64,000 nt of DNA from positions 10,292,001 to 10,356,000 of the forward strand of contig OY987243.1 of NCBI GenBank assembly GCA_963920765.1, read 5' to 3'. How positions within the stretch are numbered: position 1 is the stretch's first letter; each line of letters starts with the position of its first letter. A program made the translations under genes and the position numbers. Under the pieces are notes generated by a model. That model saw only the letters and a list, made by a program, of their open reading frames with translations, searched no databases and was not told the DNA's origin. Below, piece by piece: positions 45,785-57,149 of this stretch. The DNA comes from Ulota crispa. Taxonomy: Eukaryota > Streptophyta > Bryopsida > Orthotrichales > Orthotrichaceae.

Positions 45785-46700
45785 TTGCCTCAACAGGGTC
45801 TTTTGATTAGACATGTGCTGGACTCCATGCATTGCAAGAAGAACTTGTGTGAGAATATATTGAAGACCATTTGGAGATCCAAGGACACTTTGAAGGTTCA
45901 TTTGGATATGCAAGAGGCTAGAATTAGGCCTCATCTTCACCCAGTGCCGGGGAGGGCACCTGGATTGATGGTGTTACCTACTGCACCATACGTACTTACT
46001 AAGGCCGAGAAGAATACTTTCCTTGGTATCTTGCAAACCTTGAAGACGCCAACAAACTACATTGGACAATTGACAAAGAGAGTCACCATGGATGGGGAGT
46101 TAAGGGGCCTGAAGTCTCATGACCATCACATTCTACTGCAGCAAATATTGCCACTATGCATGAGGACGTTGCTGAATGGAGATGTGAGATTGGTGATTAT
46201 GAAAGTGAGCCTCATATTTGTGCAACTATGCGCAAAATCTGTAGACCCTTCATTGATGCCAGCGCTGTTGGAGGAGACCGGTGAAGCGGTGTGTATGTTG
46301 GAGAAAGTATTTCCACTAGCGCTCTTTGACATCATGACGCACTTTTCAATCCACTTGGTACAGCAATTGGATATATGTGGACCGGTTCACACGAGGTGGA
46401 TGTACCCTATGGAACAATATTTGAAAGTGCTGAAAGGCTATGTGAAACAACAAGCCTAACCCAAAGGTTCCATGGCGTGTGGATATACTACAGATGAGGC
46501 ATTGGGGTTTTGCACGGAGTACATGCAAAACTGCAGCGCTAAAGAATGGAGAATTTAGGATGACAAAGAAGAGCTTGCAATGAGTAGCAAGAGGCCAGAA
46601 GGAAACGGGCGGCGTGTAATCCTAAACCCATCAGTGCGAGATTGGATCCACAAGTTTGTGCTGGAGAACGCAGAGCCTCTCCAACCGTTTAGGGAGTGAG
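45785..46700 (+). pseudogene. CACTA TNP2 transposase, DUF4218 block
   Basis: An open stretch of 224 codons holds RHVLDSMHCKKNLCENILKT (RH.LDvMHieKNvcdnl), then LTKAEKNTFLGILQTLKTPT, GLKSHDHHILLQQILPLCMR, FPLALFDIMTHFSIHLVQQL and CGPVHTRWMYPMEQYLKVLK GYVKQ. This is the classic DUF4218 signature. A TAA follows KQQA, but homologous residues go on (SMACGYTTDEALGFCTEYMQ). Downstream, at about 46625, RDWIHKFVLENAEPLQPFRE marks the region that precedes DUF4216. Confidence 0.92.
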
Positions 46701-46859
46701 TGATTTCATGCCTGCATGTGTTTACAAACACTTACAATTATATCCAAGTCTATATTGCACCTTCAAAGTACCCTAGAATGATGAAGCCCTTATATACCTA
46801 AATCCTAAATTTTTGTATTTGAGAACTTCTAGTAGGGCATTCACTACATGCAGTAAAGG

Positions 46860-46985
46860 ATAAACCCAGACTATGACTAGTGGTAGTCATACTACTGCCT
46901 GTAGTCATCACCCTAGTCAGAGGGTCCAATTTTTCTATTCATGACTATCCCTTTATGACTGCACGTAGTCATATGCCGAGTAATC
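46860..46985. repeat. Internal GACTA/TAGTC cluster 6
   Basis: ACTATGACTAGTGGTAGTCATA, split by a C-rich spacer from ATGACTATCC and ATGACTGCACGTAGTCATAT. It separates the DUF4218 and DUF4216 blocks. Confidence 0.7.
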
Positions 46986-47447
46986 CCCCCTTCATTTGTT
47001 TTCCACTTCAATGGAAATAGCTCCTTTGAAGTCAAGTTTGAATGGAATTGTCACTGTTAGTAATAGGAGTAAACCTTTTCAGAATGTCAATGCAAAACAG
47101 ACATACTAACAAAAGTTAGTGAATGGAATGTTAGTGAGTACGTGCAAGACATGGCAACACAAGGAATAGCAAGAACGCAACATCGGCGAGAGAACCAGCG
47201 GAGGGCCAAACCACATCCTATAGTTATGGAGGAAGTCACGTTTAGATCATGGCTGGCTCAAGTAGTGAAGTTGAAGATATAAGCACATAAAAAAGTGCAC
47301 GTGGATGTCCAGGCACTAATGAAGCCAGCGTCCATGTATGTGAAGTCATATTGCGCCATGTACGCATATGAAAACCACATCCAAATGTGATCTGCAGAGG
47401 CGGACCTGAGTACGTGTGATAGCGGCATAGCAGCCACTTTTTCTCAG

Positions 47448-47771
47448 TTGTGCCGATCAAGCGGCAGGGACCAGAATATGAGAACTACAGATTTGGAGTA
47501 CATTGAGTGGGTAGACCAGATTTTGGGTGTTCACTATGGCCATTTTCAAATCAACGTGTTAGACTGCTTGTGGGTGAAATTGAACACTCAAGGCCCTAAT
47601 GCAACAATGAAGAAGGACGCGTATGGGTTTACCAAAGTGAGGTTTGAGCGTCTCATTTCCCACTCTGCAGATTCATTTGCATTTTCCTTGCATGCATGTC
47701 AGGTTTATTTTTGGACGGCTTGGGCAATGCGGGGTGGAAGGTGGATTTGCATACAAAGCCTAGAGGCGTGA
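47448..47771 (+). pseudogene. CACTA TNP2 transposase, DUF4216 block
   Basis: IEWVDQILGVHYGHFQINVL, DCLWVKLNTQGPNATMKKDA, YGFTKVRFERLI and FAFSLHACQVYF follow the DUF4216 pattern (Y.G.i.dIlel.Y......v.LF.c.WvD......G.t.vn......d.FilA.QA.QVFY). After QVYF the frame shifts: the continuation LDGLGNAGWKVDLHTKPRG is in another frame. The acidic ORF at 51279 might be the distal C-terminus, displaced by the repeat at 47925. Confidence 0.85.
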
Positions 47772-47924
47772 GAATAGGGGTGGCAAAGAATGATAGCCAA
47801 GAAGTTTGAGACTTGAGCATTGGTGATGGCAGTGCCCTTGGAAGGTGTGAGTTCCAAAATCAGCACCAGAAATCCTGAAATTCTTTTTTGTTTTACTTAG
47901 CTGTGAAATTGCAATAATATGAGT

Positions 47925-50600
47925 GGAATAGCCACTTATGTTACTTTAGATTAGTTAGACCAAATGGTTAGCGCTATGCCATTTACCCTACTCCATTTGG
48001 TAAATCATTAGGAAAGATTTAGTGAGATTTAGTGGTTTTTAGTCAATCTGAGTGACAAACTCACTAGGGGCTTGGGATCCCCTCCAAAAGTCCCCACTAG
48101 CCTAATTAGAGAGGGTTAGTTTAGGTTTTGCTACTATGGCCAATGGCCACGTCACCTAGCTCACATTTCCCATTATTAGATCAATTGGTGTGTCTATACC
48201 CAAGGTGTCCAATACCTTTTGCTCTATAGAGAGCGTGATTCTAAGCGGTCAACCCTACAATGCTACTAGCCAACCCCGGTGAAAGGAGGTTGACAAATGG
48301 CAGTAAAATGCCACCAAAATTCATGGAAGAGTTTCCCAAGGATTTACAACAATCTCCCAAGTTTCAAGGCGTTTCGATAGCAGCAAAGCCTCGAACAACG
48401 ACATCCATTCAGTTTTGAGAAGGCGCACAACATCCAATTTCAAGATATCATCTATTTGGAGCCCAATTGACAAAAGCAAAGAGTGTTTCCCAGCTTCCTT
48501 GACAACATTGGAAGACCTCAAGAAGTCAATTTCTTATTTTGGGATGAATTCTTAATTTTGGATTTTTCATCCATCCACCCATAATCCTTGATTCAAGTTT
48601 CCCAATGCCTTGTAGCTTGGAATTGGAAGTGTGAACAAGCAAAACTGGCTATTTTGGGTCCAAGGAGTCCAATGCCACCATCTATTTGTTGTTTGGAGCT
48701 ACGCTCCAAAAGTTATGGTGAATTTATCCAGATTTCATTCATTTTGGATTTTTCTTAGATTTTAGGTAGATTTTAAGGGATCTATGGATCTCTCTAGAGA
48801 GAGGGCCGAGGTGTCCTCCCCCAAATGTATAAAAGGAGGCCCACCTCCTCCCAAACCATCATTCTTATCACTTCCTTTTTGTCCCTTGACCCTCTTGTCA
48901 CTTGTCATGACATTTTTTCTCATGCTAGCTCATTTGTTCTAGGTCTTGGGTTCCCTAGCACTTGTAACCATTTTTCGTAAGTCTTAGAGCACTTTCCCTT
49001 GTTTAGATCTCTCTCTCTCTCTTGGCCATCACTTGTGTCTTGCCAAGTTCCTAGCCCCCTTATCCCTTGCTTTTGCTGGAGCCCTTTCCCATGCACTTAG
49101 TAGAACATAGCCCTTGTGTTGGTCATACTTAACCCCTAGGAAGTTGGATTACAATTGGCAATGTTGCTCTTCCACACTTCTTAGAAGTTCCATTTGTGTT
49201 CAAGTCAATTAGTAGTTAGAATAGGAACCCTTACCAGAAACTCAGCTTACCAATCACTATCAAAACTCCAGCACTAGCACAAGCCCTTGCAGTAGCTATT
49301 TGAGAATCCTTTCAGCTCAGCCTTGGTTGGCTAGCTCTCTCAATTCCCTTAGTAACTCCCCGCTAAGCCACCTTGCTCAATGATTCTTGCAGCTGCAAGC
49401 CTAGCCTCGCTCCTCAATTCTTTCAGCTTGTGGCATCATCGACTACCACCTCCGGCCATCAAGCTTCCAGCCGTAAGGTCTCTTGCATTCCTTGACCCTA
49501 GCCTTGAATTCCATCAATCTAGCCGTGAGCTCCTATGGGTTCCTTGGCCCTAGCATCAATTTCTCTCAGTCCAAGCTGTGATCCCCTAGCCCTCTAGCCT
49601 CAGATTCTCTCACTCCACCAAGAGCTCCTAGCTTTAGCTCAAATTCTCTCAGTCCAATTGTGAGCTCTCAGCTTCTAAGCCTCAATTCTCTCGGTCCAAG
49701 CTGTGACCTCCAACTCCTGGCCTCGAATTCTCTCATTCCAAGCTGTAATCCCCCAGCTTCTAGCCTCAGATTCTCTTAGTCCACCGAGAGCTCCCAGCTC
49801 TAGCTCAAATTCTCTCAATCCAAGTTGTAATCCCCCAGCTCCTAGCCCCAAATTCTCTCAGCCAGCCGTGAGCTCCCCCTTTAGCCTCAAACTCTCTCAA
49901 TCCACGTAAGCTCCCAGCTCTCTAGCTCAAAGTCTCTCAATTCAACCGTGAGCTCTCAATCTTTAGCCTCAGATTCTCTCAGTCCACTGAGAGCTCCCAG
50001 CTCTCTAGCTCAAATTCTCTCAGTCTAGCCGTGAGCTACCAGCCTCTAAGCCTCAATTCTCTTAGTCTACCAAGAGCTCCCAGCTCTTGAGCTCAAATTC
50101 TCTCAATCTAGCCGTGAGCCATCAGCCTCTAAGCCTCAATTCTCTTAGTCTAGCCATGAGCTCCTAGCTTCTAAGCCTCGATTCTCTAAGTCAACCTTGA
50201 GCTTCCCCTCTCTAGCTTCACATTCTCTCAGTCAACTGTGATCTCCCAGCCTCTAGCCTTGAAGTCCCATCAGTCAACCTTGAACTATCCACATTCCCCC
50301 GCCGTGAGTTCCCCACACTTAGACCGCAGCGCTCCGCTCGGCGAAGACGGCCGTAGGGCGTCCCTTGCCCCGACACCCAGACCTCGGCCCGCAGTACCCG
50401 GACCTTGGTCTCAGGGCGTTGCTCATTGCCTTTAGAGCTTTGCTTATGCCTCAGGACTTTGCTTGTTGCCTCAGAGCATCGCTTGTTGCCTTAGAGCTTC
50501 GCTCGTGACCTCCAGGGCTTCCTCGTGGCCCCTAGGCCCTTACCCTTGACCCCCTTTTTGGCAATTGGGTCCAAGCCCATAAGCCTAGCCTCAACTAAAA
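47925..50600 (+). repeat. Promoter-bearing dispersed repeat, inverted copy 2
   Basis: It starts AGTGGAATAGCCACTTATGT, shared (inverted) with the outer end of copy 1 at 30918. It has a good TATA box (GTATAAAAGGAGG, about 48828). The downstream half is a CT-rich minisatellite. Both copies encode no protein: the matching 66-codon frames at 30177 and 48321 only reflect shared sequence. A fossil, possibly a solo LTR of an unassigned family. The right boundary is approximate. Confidence 0.55.
49450..50240. repeat. CT-rich minisatellite (CTCAAATTCTCTCAGTCCA)
   Basis: Units of about 45-60 bp contain TCAAATTCTCTCAGTCCA, GTGAGCTCCCAGCTCTAGC and CTTCTAAGCCTC. Unit order and length vary. It is the inverse counterpart of the array at 28450-29400. 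Confidence 0.8.
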
Positions 50601-51278
50601 TTAGCTAAAAGACAAGGAGGTAAGAAGTGTTAATTTTTCCACCTAACATTTTTTGCTCTCTTGGGAATTATTTAAGAATGTTTGGCACTCCCTAGGCTAT
50701 CTTGAACCACAATTAATTAGCCTTTAAATTTAGTTGCTTGCACATAGTGGCCACCTTGGAATTGCAAACTTGTCATACTTTGGTTGGTGGTAAGCTAATG
50801 AGTCAATCAGTGTTGTCAAGCACTATTACGGCCATTGAGAGGAAGTGGAATTCATTCCTAACACTCAGTTCCATTCATGCACCTAACATTGTGATTATTC
50901 GTTACAAACTTGGTGTGTGAGCCGAGCCACTAGCGGATATATCTCCCACAACCCATTAGTACGTTCCAATTGTTTTTCAATATTGAGAAGCAGCCACCTC
51001 CACCCTAAGCACCCAGAAGATGGAGGCTATCAACAATGAGGCTGTAGGGTACGTGCGTCCCCACAACAAAGTAGGATTACTTTTGCTCCTCATTCCTATA
51101 GGCCATATAGAACCAATACTTGACCCATTTAGGAAGTTACTTTGTTTGCTCATCATTGTATGTTGGATAACCATTAGTAAAGATCCATTGCTTGGAAGGC
51201 ATCGTTAGTTGGAAATCTGCAACCAAGCGCACCCTCTTGCTGTTATAGCTCATTTCCCATTTTTGTTAGAACCCAGTT

Positions 51279-51551
51279 GTGCTTGCGCTTACTTCTCGAG
51301 GGGGAGGTTTGAGCACTCACAAAAAGACAACGCAAGAGGAAGAGATGCATCAACCATGCACTAGTGCAGACCCTTTGGCAGAAGGCAGGGTCTTGACAAG
51401 CGAGGAAGTGAGAGCAAAGATGGCAACTGCAGTAGATACTGAAGAAGAGGATGAAGAAATGGGAGCCAAAGAAGGAGGGGGGGACGCAAGCAATTTTGAC
51501 GAAGGAGACAACAAAGCGCAAGAAGAGGATGTTGACAACAACTATGAATAA
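51279..51551 (+). other. Acidic open frame near CACTA right end
   Basis: Ninety codons starting at a GTG, with DTEEEDEEMGAKEGGGD and DEGDNKAQEEDVDNN. Only the ATG at 51345 would be a normal start. Possible C-terminal exon of the transposase gene, left beyond the inserted repeat. Function unknown. Confidence 0.35.
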
Positions 51552-52369
51552 GCCATTCACCAATGACATGGCACATCGAGATGATTTACATGGGCTTGCA
51601 ACCATATTGCCATAGCAAGAACATGGTTACAACCCCATGTAACACTTCACATCAAATTAGGAACATACACATACTTAGTTCTATTAGGTACATCCGGTTT
51701 TCTTCCCCCATTGGGTTTCTAGATTTTTTTCCCAGAAAGGGGTTTTTTCACACATGTGTACGTTGATCCATTCCCCATTACTAAACCCAACAACTTGGGC
51801 CGCACCTAGTTTGCTAAACCTCAAACTCTCTTTTGTAGAAAGAACATAGTGTTGAGATGAGCTCCACAAGATGTATGTAATGGACCTTGGAACTTACAGA
51901 TATTACATAGCATACCAGCATTATGAGTAGTAAGAATTAATTTATGACAAGTAGAGAGAAGAAAGTAAAATGTTGTAAATGGAAATCAATTAAATGTCAA
52001 TATTCCATAAGGTGCAACCCATAGATGACAAGCAAGCCTTAAATATAAACTCATGTGAATAACCATATAAAAAACTCCATATACCCTAAGTCCCTAAATC
52101 CTGAGAAGATAAGACCCCTGAACCCTGAACTTGATGAAATTTAAAAACACCAAACCTCTAACCCTTGAACACCCCTAAACCTCACATATTTTCAATGTGT
52201 ACAATACCCAAACCCCTAAATCAAACATGCACATAATGTTGTCCCTAAACCAAACGACCCCTAAACCCCCACCCTCACCCCCTAAAACCGCCCACTCCAA
52301 ACCCAATAAATAAATGAAAGCCCCTGAATTACAAGGTCCCTAAACCTAATGTGGCTTGGACCCTTGTTA

Positions 52370-52600
52370 TATGACTAGAGGCAGTCATGTAGTCAAGAAA
52401 CCTAGTCATAACCACTCACTAAATCCTGAGAACTTGTTCCCAAGGACGTTCCCCTTGAGGTCCACAAAAAATCTTAGTCACATTAACAATGTTATGAGTA
52501 GAGCATGACTATGACTAGGAGGCCTCAACCACATGACTGATGGGTTGCCCATTTTAGTGAAATGTGACTATATAGTCATAGTGCCCTAGTCATAAAAAGC
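52370..52600. repeat. Right subterminal GACTA/TAGTC repeat zone
   Basis: ATGACTAGAGGCAGTCATGT, TAGTCATAACCACTC, GCATGACTATGACTAGGAGG and GTGACTATATAGTCATAG lead to the right terminus at 52616. They match the left zone in word content. Confidence 0.85.
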
Positions 52601-52619
52601 CCTTTTCCTTGTAGTGGAA

Positions 52620-52717
52620 GCACCAAGTCCCAATTGTTGGCTTTATACCAATCACATTTTTAGTTTTAGTGGGACTTGGAACATGTGACATAGTGTGAAC
52701 CACCTCTAATACATATA
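52620..52717. repeat. MITE end fragment (family F type)
   Basis: GTGGGACTTGGAACATGTGA and CATAGTGTGAACCACCTCT match the right ends at 17929 and 24079 in inverse or direct form. It lies just outside the CACTA element and may be a second family F copy or the continuation of the interrupted one. Confidence 0.5.
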
Positions 52718-52969
52718 TTTTGTTTGATATGTTTGATAGATGATTTGGTAATTCCATTCATCCTTAAAGAAAGCCCTATGCTTGAAATTCTAATTTTTAA
52801 GCAATTGGCTATTTAAGGTTTTTTTGTGCAATATCCGTGTGAAATTGAGATGGGATGTGTATTTCACTACTATCTTCATGCCCAAATTATTTTATAATAA
52901 CCCAAGTTGTTGTCTAAAAGTTGTGTTCCAAATTATTAATTAATGTCAATTATTTTGAATTAGGGACAA

Positions 52970-53130
52970 TTTGCGCAATTATAGCAAGGAGGTCCAATTG
53001 GTCTGAAAAACACTCATACTCTAAATGCAATTATATAATACAATTTTAGAAGCTACAAGCAGGGCAAATGCATGAGATGAACTTACAAACCTTTGACATT
53101 TGTTTTCCTTTTTCAAAAAAAATCTAATAA
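52970..53130 (+). repeat. Probable 3' fragment of a second LINE copy
   Basis: AGGTCCAATTGGTC...CACTCATACTCT and following sequence (TTACAAACCTTTGACATTT) resemble 60260-60400, at and beyond the LINE's 3' end, with moderate divergence over about 150 bp. Too long and diverged for a target duplication. Confidence 0.45.
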
Positions 53131-53279
53131 ACAAACCCTCAATTTCAAGGACTTTTAATTTCCTAGGTATTGATTCTTTTATATGTTATTTTACCTTTCT
53201 AATGAAAAGATAGGTGAGCAAACAATGCGCTATTTTTTATCTCCTCCAAAAAAATCACTATTTTTGCATCCTTCAAAAT

Positions 53280-53621
53280 CTATCTTCTTGAAATATGACA
53301 TGAAAAGACTAGCTCATCCAAGTGATTCATTATCACTATGATACCCAAATTGCCATTCATAATTTTCCTCTCCTCGAAATGCCGGAGCCGGAGCTGGAGT
53401 ACTGTTAGGGTTTTGCTTGCATAGAGCAAATTCTGATCACTGCTTGCGTAATTTGGCTGTAGCTTTTTTGTGTAATCTAGTATAGTATTTGCGTAGAGAA
53501 CAAAGTCATCGACCACGACAAAGTGCTTAGCAAATACAAGGAGTGAAATGAGAGAGAGATAGGTTTTCTTCAACTCAAAGGAAGGCATACCGTGACGTTG
53601 GCTGACGTCCAGCGCTCTCAT
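53280..53621 (-). other. Unrecognised open frame, 113 codons
   Basis: It starts at an ATG (53619-53621): MRALDVSQRHGMPSFELKKT, then LLVFAKHFVVVDDFVLYANT, KLQPNYASSDQNLLYASKTL and LQLRLRHFEERK. Composition is protein-like and helical. The tail past EERK probably runs into non-coding sequence. I do not recognise the family. Perhaps an exon of a larger host gene, cut off by the LINE just upstream. Confidence 0.35.
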
Positions 53622-53979
53622 AAGAGATCAGTGGAAATGAGGGACACCAATCAGGAACGCCGATGTTGTTAACAATAGGCAAATGTTAAGGCCCAAGGAG
53701 TAGATGTTGGACAACCCGGACTCTGCGCTGCCGCCAACTCGAGCGACACAACTGAATGGGAGACCTCGCCCAAAATGTGAACAGTCACACTAGAATGGAG
53801 GAAGAACTTCCAAAGCCAACGGTAGCAGAAGAAATGCACCTCCTGATAGAGCAAGAGATTGGGTGGGGAGCAGAAACATAGAGACCATTACACAAAGCTA
53901 CAGGTAGTCGGAAAGGAGAAATTCAAGGCGGAGATGAGCTACAAGGAAACTTCAATCCTGACGGACAAACACCGGCAAA

Positions 53980-55300
53980 CACTACATTGGAGCCATTCAT
54001 TGACCCCAATTGGAAGCCTCTTTTAGAGATCTCACTGGAGCAACTAGAAGAGCTCCAATCAGAACAAATGAAGAAGGCAACACGCCTTGAATTGGGCAGA
54101 TTACCAAGTACTTCACCAAGATACCCTAATCTCTTGAATTACCTAAGAGCTCATATCAAGGACCCCTTTGCTTTGCAATTGCTAGCAAGAGGAAACTTTT
54201 GATTAGAATTCACGCAAGAAGAGGGGGCATCACAATGCATTGCATTGGCTACGCTCAACTAGGGAGGCAAAACCATATCCTTCTCACATTGGCAAGACAG
54301 CTTCTAAATCAAATCACAGAGAGCCAACCACATCCCACCGGAACCTACTATCCGAATACAATTCCCGGACCTAGATACAATGATGCTCACAGCCAAATCG
54401 TTCATAGAACTAGGTAGCATGATAGGAAAGGTCAGCTCAATCAAAAAGACTCCATATGGCCAGCTAAAGGCTGGCAAGTCCAATTGTGAACATAGCAATT
54501 GCGGACACCTCCAAGCTAACCGGGGTTCTTTGATTTACACTATTGAGAGAAGGGGCAATAGAGGTAGAGATTTATGAACAAAAAGTGTGGTACTTAGGCC
54601 TCTCAAACCAATGTAACCGGTGCCGAAAATACAACCACGACGTAAGGGATTACCTGCTAGGGCACCAACGCCAAATCAAAGACCTAGTAGCAGACTTCCC
54701 TCCGGATAATGAGGGATTCAGGCTAGTGGGGAGAGGGGAGAAAAGGCAAATATATAGAAGAGACAAAATGATGGAAAAGGGATCCAGACAAAGCCATCAA
54801 CACGTAGCGGCTCCCCCATTCCGATTGACAAGACAAGAACAGCAATGGTAGCAAATCCTAAGGGAATAGCAATCAACAAACCAATAGCCATTTCTAGTCA
54901 AGATACTCATGGTCTAGCATAAATGGACGAGATAGAGAAAGTAGACAAATTTCCAGCTCTCAGCAGAGCATTCACATCAGGAAAGTTCATTCCTCCTTTA
55001 CAGAAAGGATCAAGATCCTCCAAACCACCAACCACACACAAGAGCAGGGAAGCAAGGTTCGCGGAAAATGAGATAACCTCCACCCCAATACTCACGTCTA
55101 GTAAATCCGGGGACAACAAAAGGAGCAAAAACAGAAGACCAACCACACACCGAGGGGAGGACTTCTGGACAGCATTCTTGATACATGACGTTAGGGAAAC
55201 ATTCAACACAGTGAATGAACCAGAAACCCTAGATGGCCCCAAATTCCTCACAATTTGGCTAGTTATATACCAAAAAACATCGGAATAGGGAAAAGAACTA
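53980..55300 (+). pseudogene. LINE ORF1 (nucleic-acid-binding protein)
   Basis: Open blocks in different frames: LNYLRAHIKDPFALQLLARG (54130-54200), CNRCRKYNHDVRDYLLG (about 54613), a CCHC-type knuckle whose last Cys is Tyr, and KFPALSRAFTSGKFIPPLQK from 54947. In plant L1 elements ORF1 coats the RNA. Several frameshifts and stops separate the pieces. Confidence 0.65.
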
Positions 55301-55881
55301 GTGCTAGAAATAAAAGGAGCTTGCCCAGGTCTATAAGAACCGATCCCAATCCCTTTCACGCCACAAGATAAAGGTATGGATCAGATCAAGGAGACTATCC
55401 TAGAAAGCATCAAAAGATACCTCCGCAAGAACCTAAGGAAGCCAACTAAGCTTGAAAACTGAAACTTGGTCCATTGGACATCCCAATGGGACGGGGACAG
55501 CGTCGCTCAAAACTCATAGTACTGGCGACTGTCAACGTAGCACCCAAAGCAAAGGCCAAACAAGAATTGATTGCCAAATGGCAAGTCAATCACGCAATCA
55601 AAAAGCTGGCCAACTGGAAATGAAGAGCAAAAGCAAATGCCTTACTCAAGGTTTGGGCAGAGCTAAACAAAGAGGTGGAACTCAAGTCGGACTGGCAAGC
55701 CGGTATGAACACAACACCCACACAGTCGCAAGAAAAACCACGCATAAGTGGCAATGCTCCTCCAACTTTGAATACAGCAATATTGGCAGTGGGGGCGGAG
55801 ATAACGACACGGACTCCAGCCAGAGGACACCGGCAGTATGCTGATCCCCCAGCTACACATTGAATCAAGCCATCAATAGAT

Positions 55882-56700
55882 GCAAGAAGGCCTCACATTA
55901 GCAACACTAAATATCAAAGGTTCCTAATCAAGACCCAAAGGTGCTAGTAAGCATAATCACATCATGAGACATTTTGAGAGATTAGAAATACCTCCAAAAA
56001 TCATATTGTTACAAGAACACTAGATGCATGAGCAAAGATGCAAGCATCAAACTCAAAGTTTTCCATCCTGGAGAGGACACAATGCTTGGAACCCCGCCAC
56101 CATGGAGGACAATCATGTGAGATGGAGGGCTAGAACGGCCATATTAGTGGCTCCCAACCTAGCACATTATATCACAGAGGACGTCATCTAAGTACTTGGA
56201 AGAGCCCAGTATATTAGGCTGAATGACACCAAAAACTCTTCATTGATTATTATCAACATCTATGCCCCATATTCGTCAAACAAGCAAAAGACGTTATGGG
56301 ACAAAATCACAAAAATTGATATATCAAGAGACGCCTTCATCATAGTTGGCAACTTCAATATGGTGGAGGAGCCAAGAGACAGGCTAGGAGCCACCCAAAT
56401 CTGTTCCACCCAAAACTAACGTGAAGCAGCGGCCTAATCATGACTCCTCAATCACTATGGTGTAGGAGATGTATTTACATCGGACCTAATACACAACACA
56501 TCCGACAAAATTTACACATGGGAAAACAGTACCAGTGGACCAAACAAACAAGCCATATGTATAGATAGAATCTACGCAATAAAAAACTTGTGCAAATAAG
56601 GGGGTGCATACACGGTTGACCCCCATGCGCTCCGTACTAACCACACCTCGGTCCACCAAATGATCCTCCCAGTGAGGAAGATGATCACCCAACGCAAGAT
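55882..56700 (+). pseudogene. LINE endonuclease domain (APE-type)
   Basis: LTLATLNIKGS at 55890 (LNVNGL-like first strand), KIILLQEH (L.LQET), SLIIINIYAPYSSNKQ (NVYAP), DAFIIVGNFNMVEEPRDR (GDFN with D to N) and CIDRIYAIKN, then TNHTSVHQ at the SDH position. All blocks are in the right order. Active-site Asp and SDH residues are lost and in-frame stops are present. Confidence 0.8.
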
Positions 56701-57149
56701 GAAGGCGGGATCCTTACAAGGACCCAAATCTCACAAGAACCAAAAAGCATGGCTAAACACTCTAAGGCCATGCAACAAGGAATCATGGATAGAGTAGGTG
56801 GGGACCGCACAAGACCAAGCAATTTGCACAGCAGACCGGGTCAACAAGGAGTTCACAAGAGGAAAATACCGAAAGGAAAGGAAAGGATTGCAACAGATAT
56901 AGAATGTGGAAACATACATTGCCAACAACTCGAAGGACCAAATAGCCATCACAATCCTCAATGAGGCAAAATCTAAGGTCTATGAGCTAACAAAAGCTAC
57001 TCTAGATCACCAATACCATGCATCGGCAACACGCTGGTCAATGAAGGGCGATTGCTGTTCTTGGGAATTCTTTAGAGTTCACCATAATCACCAAAAGCAA
57101 ATCAACATCACATAGCTGCAAGTATAGGGCCAATTAATCTCATCTCAGA

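Larger units (their letters stand above)
24346..52616. mobile_element. Giant CACTA (En/Spm) DNA transposon, 28.3 kb
   Basis: The left end TACTACAAGGAAAAGGCCTT and the inverted right end CACTACAAGGAAAAGGGCTT both continue TTTATGACTAGG, about 32 bp with two mismatches. GAA flanks both sides (24343-24345 and 52617-52619), the 3-bp duplication expected of CACTA. The subterminal zones (24370-25270, 52370-52600) are dense in ATGACTA/TAGTCAT. Inside are a minus-strand accessory gene (25.5-31.5 kb), a plus-strand TNP2-type transposase (41.6-47.8 kb) and a SET-like exon. The transposase has in-frame stops and frameshifts. This copy is probably not self-mobile, though its ends look well kept. Length is inflated by later insertions: the satellite array, a CACTA-like passenger and the inverted repeat pair. 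Confidence 0.88.

Noticed and set aside
30177-48521. Matching 66-codon ORFs (KEAGKHSLLLSIGLQ) in two places
   Set aside because: Identity comes from the inverted repeat pair. There is no domain, no conserved start context and no larger gene.
52080-52350. CCCTAAA-rich stretch resembling interstitial telomere repeats
   Set aside because: The words are irregular with no tandem 7-bp phase. It looks like C-rich subterminal sequence of the CACTA element.
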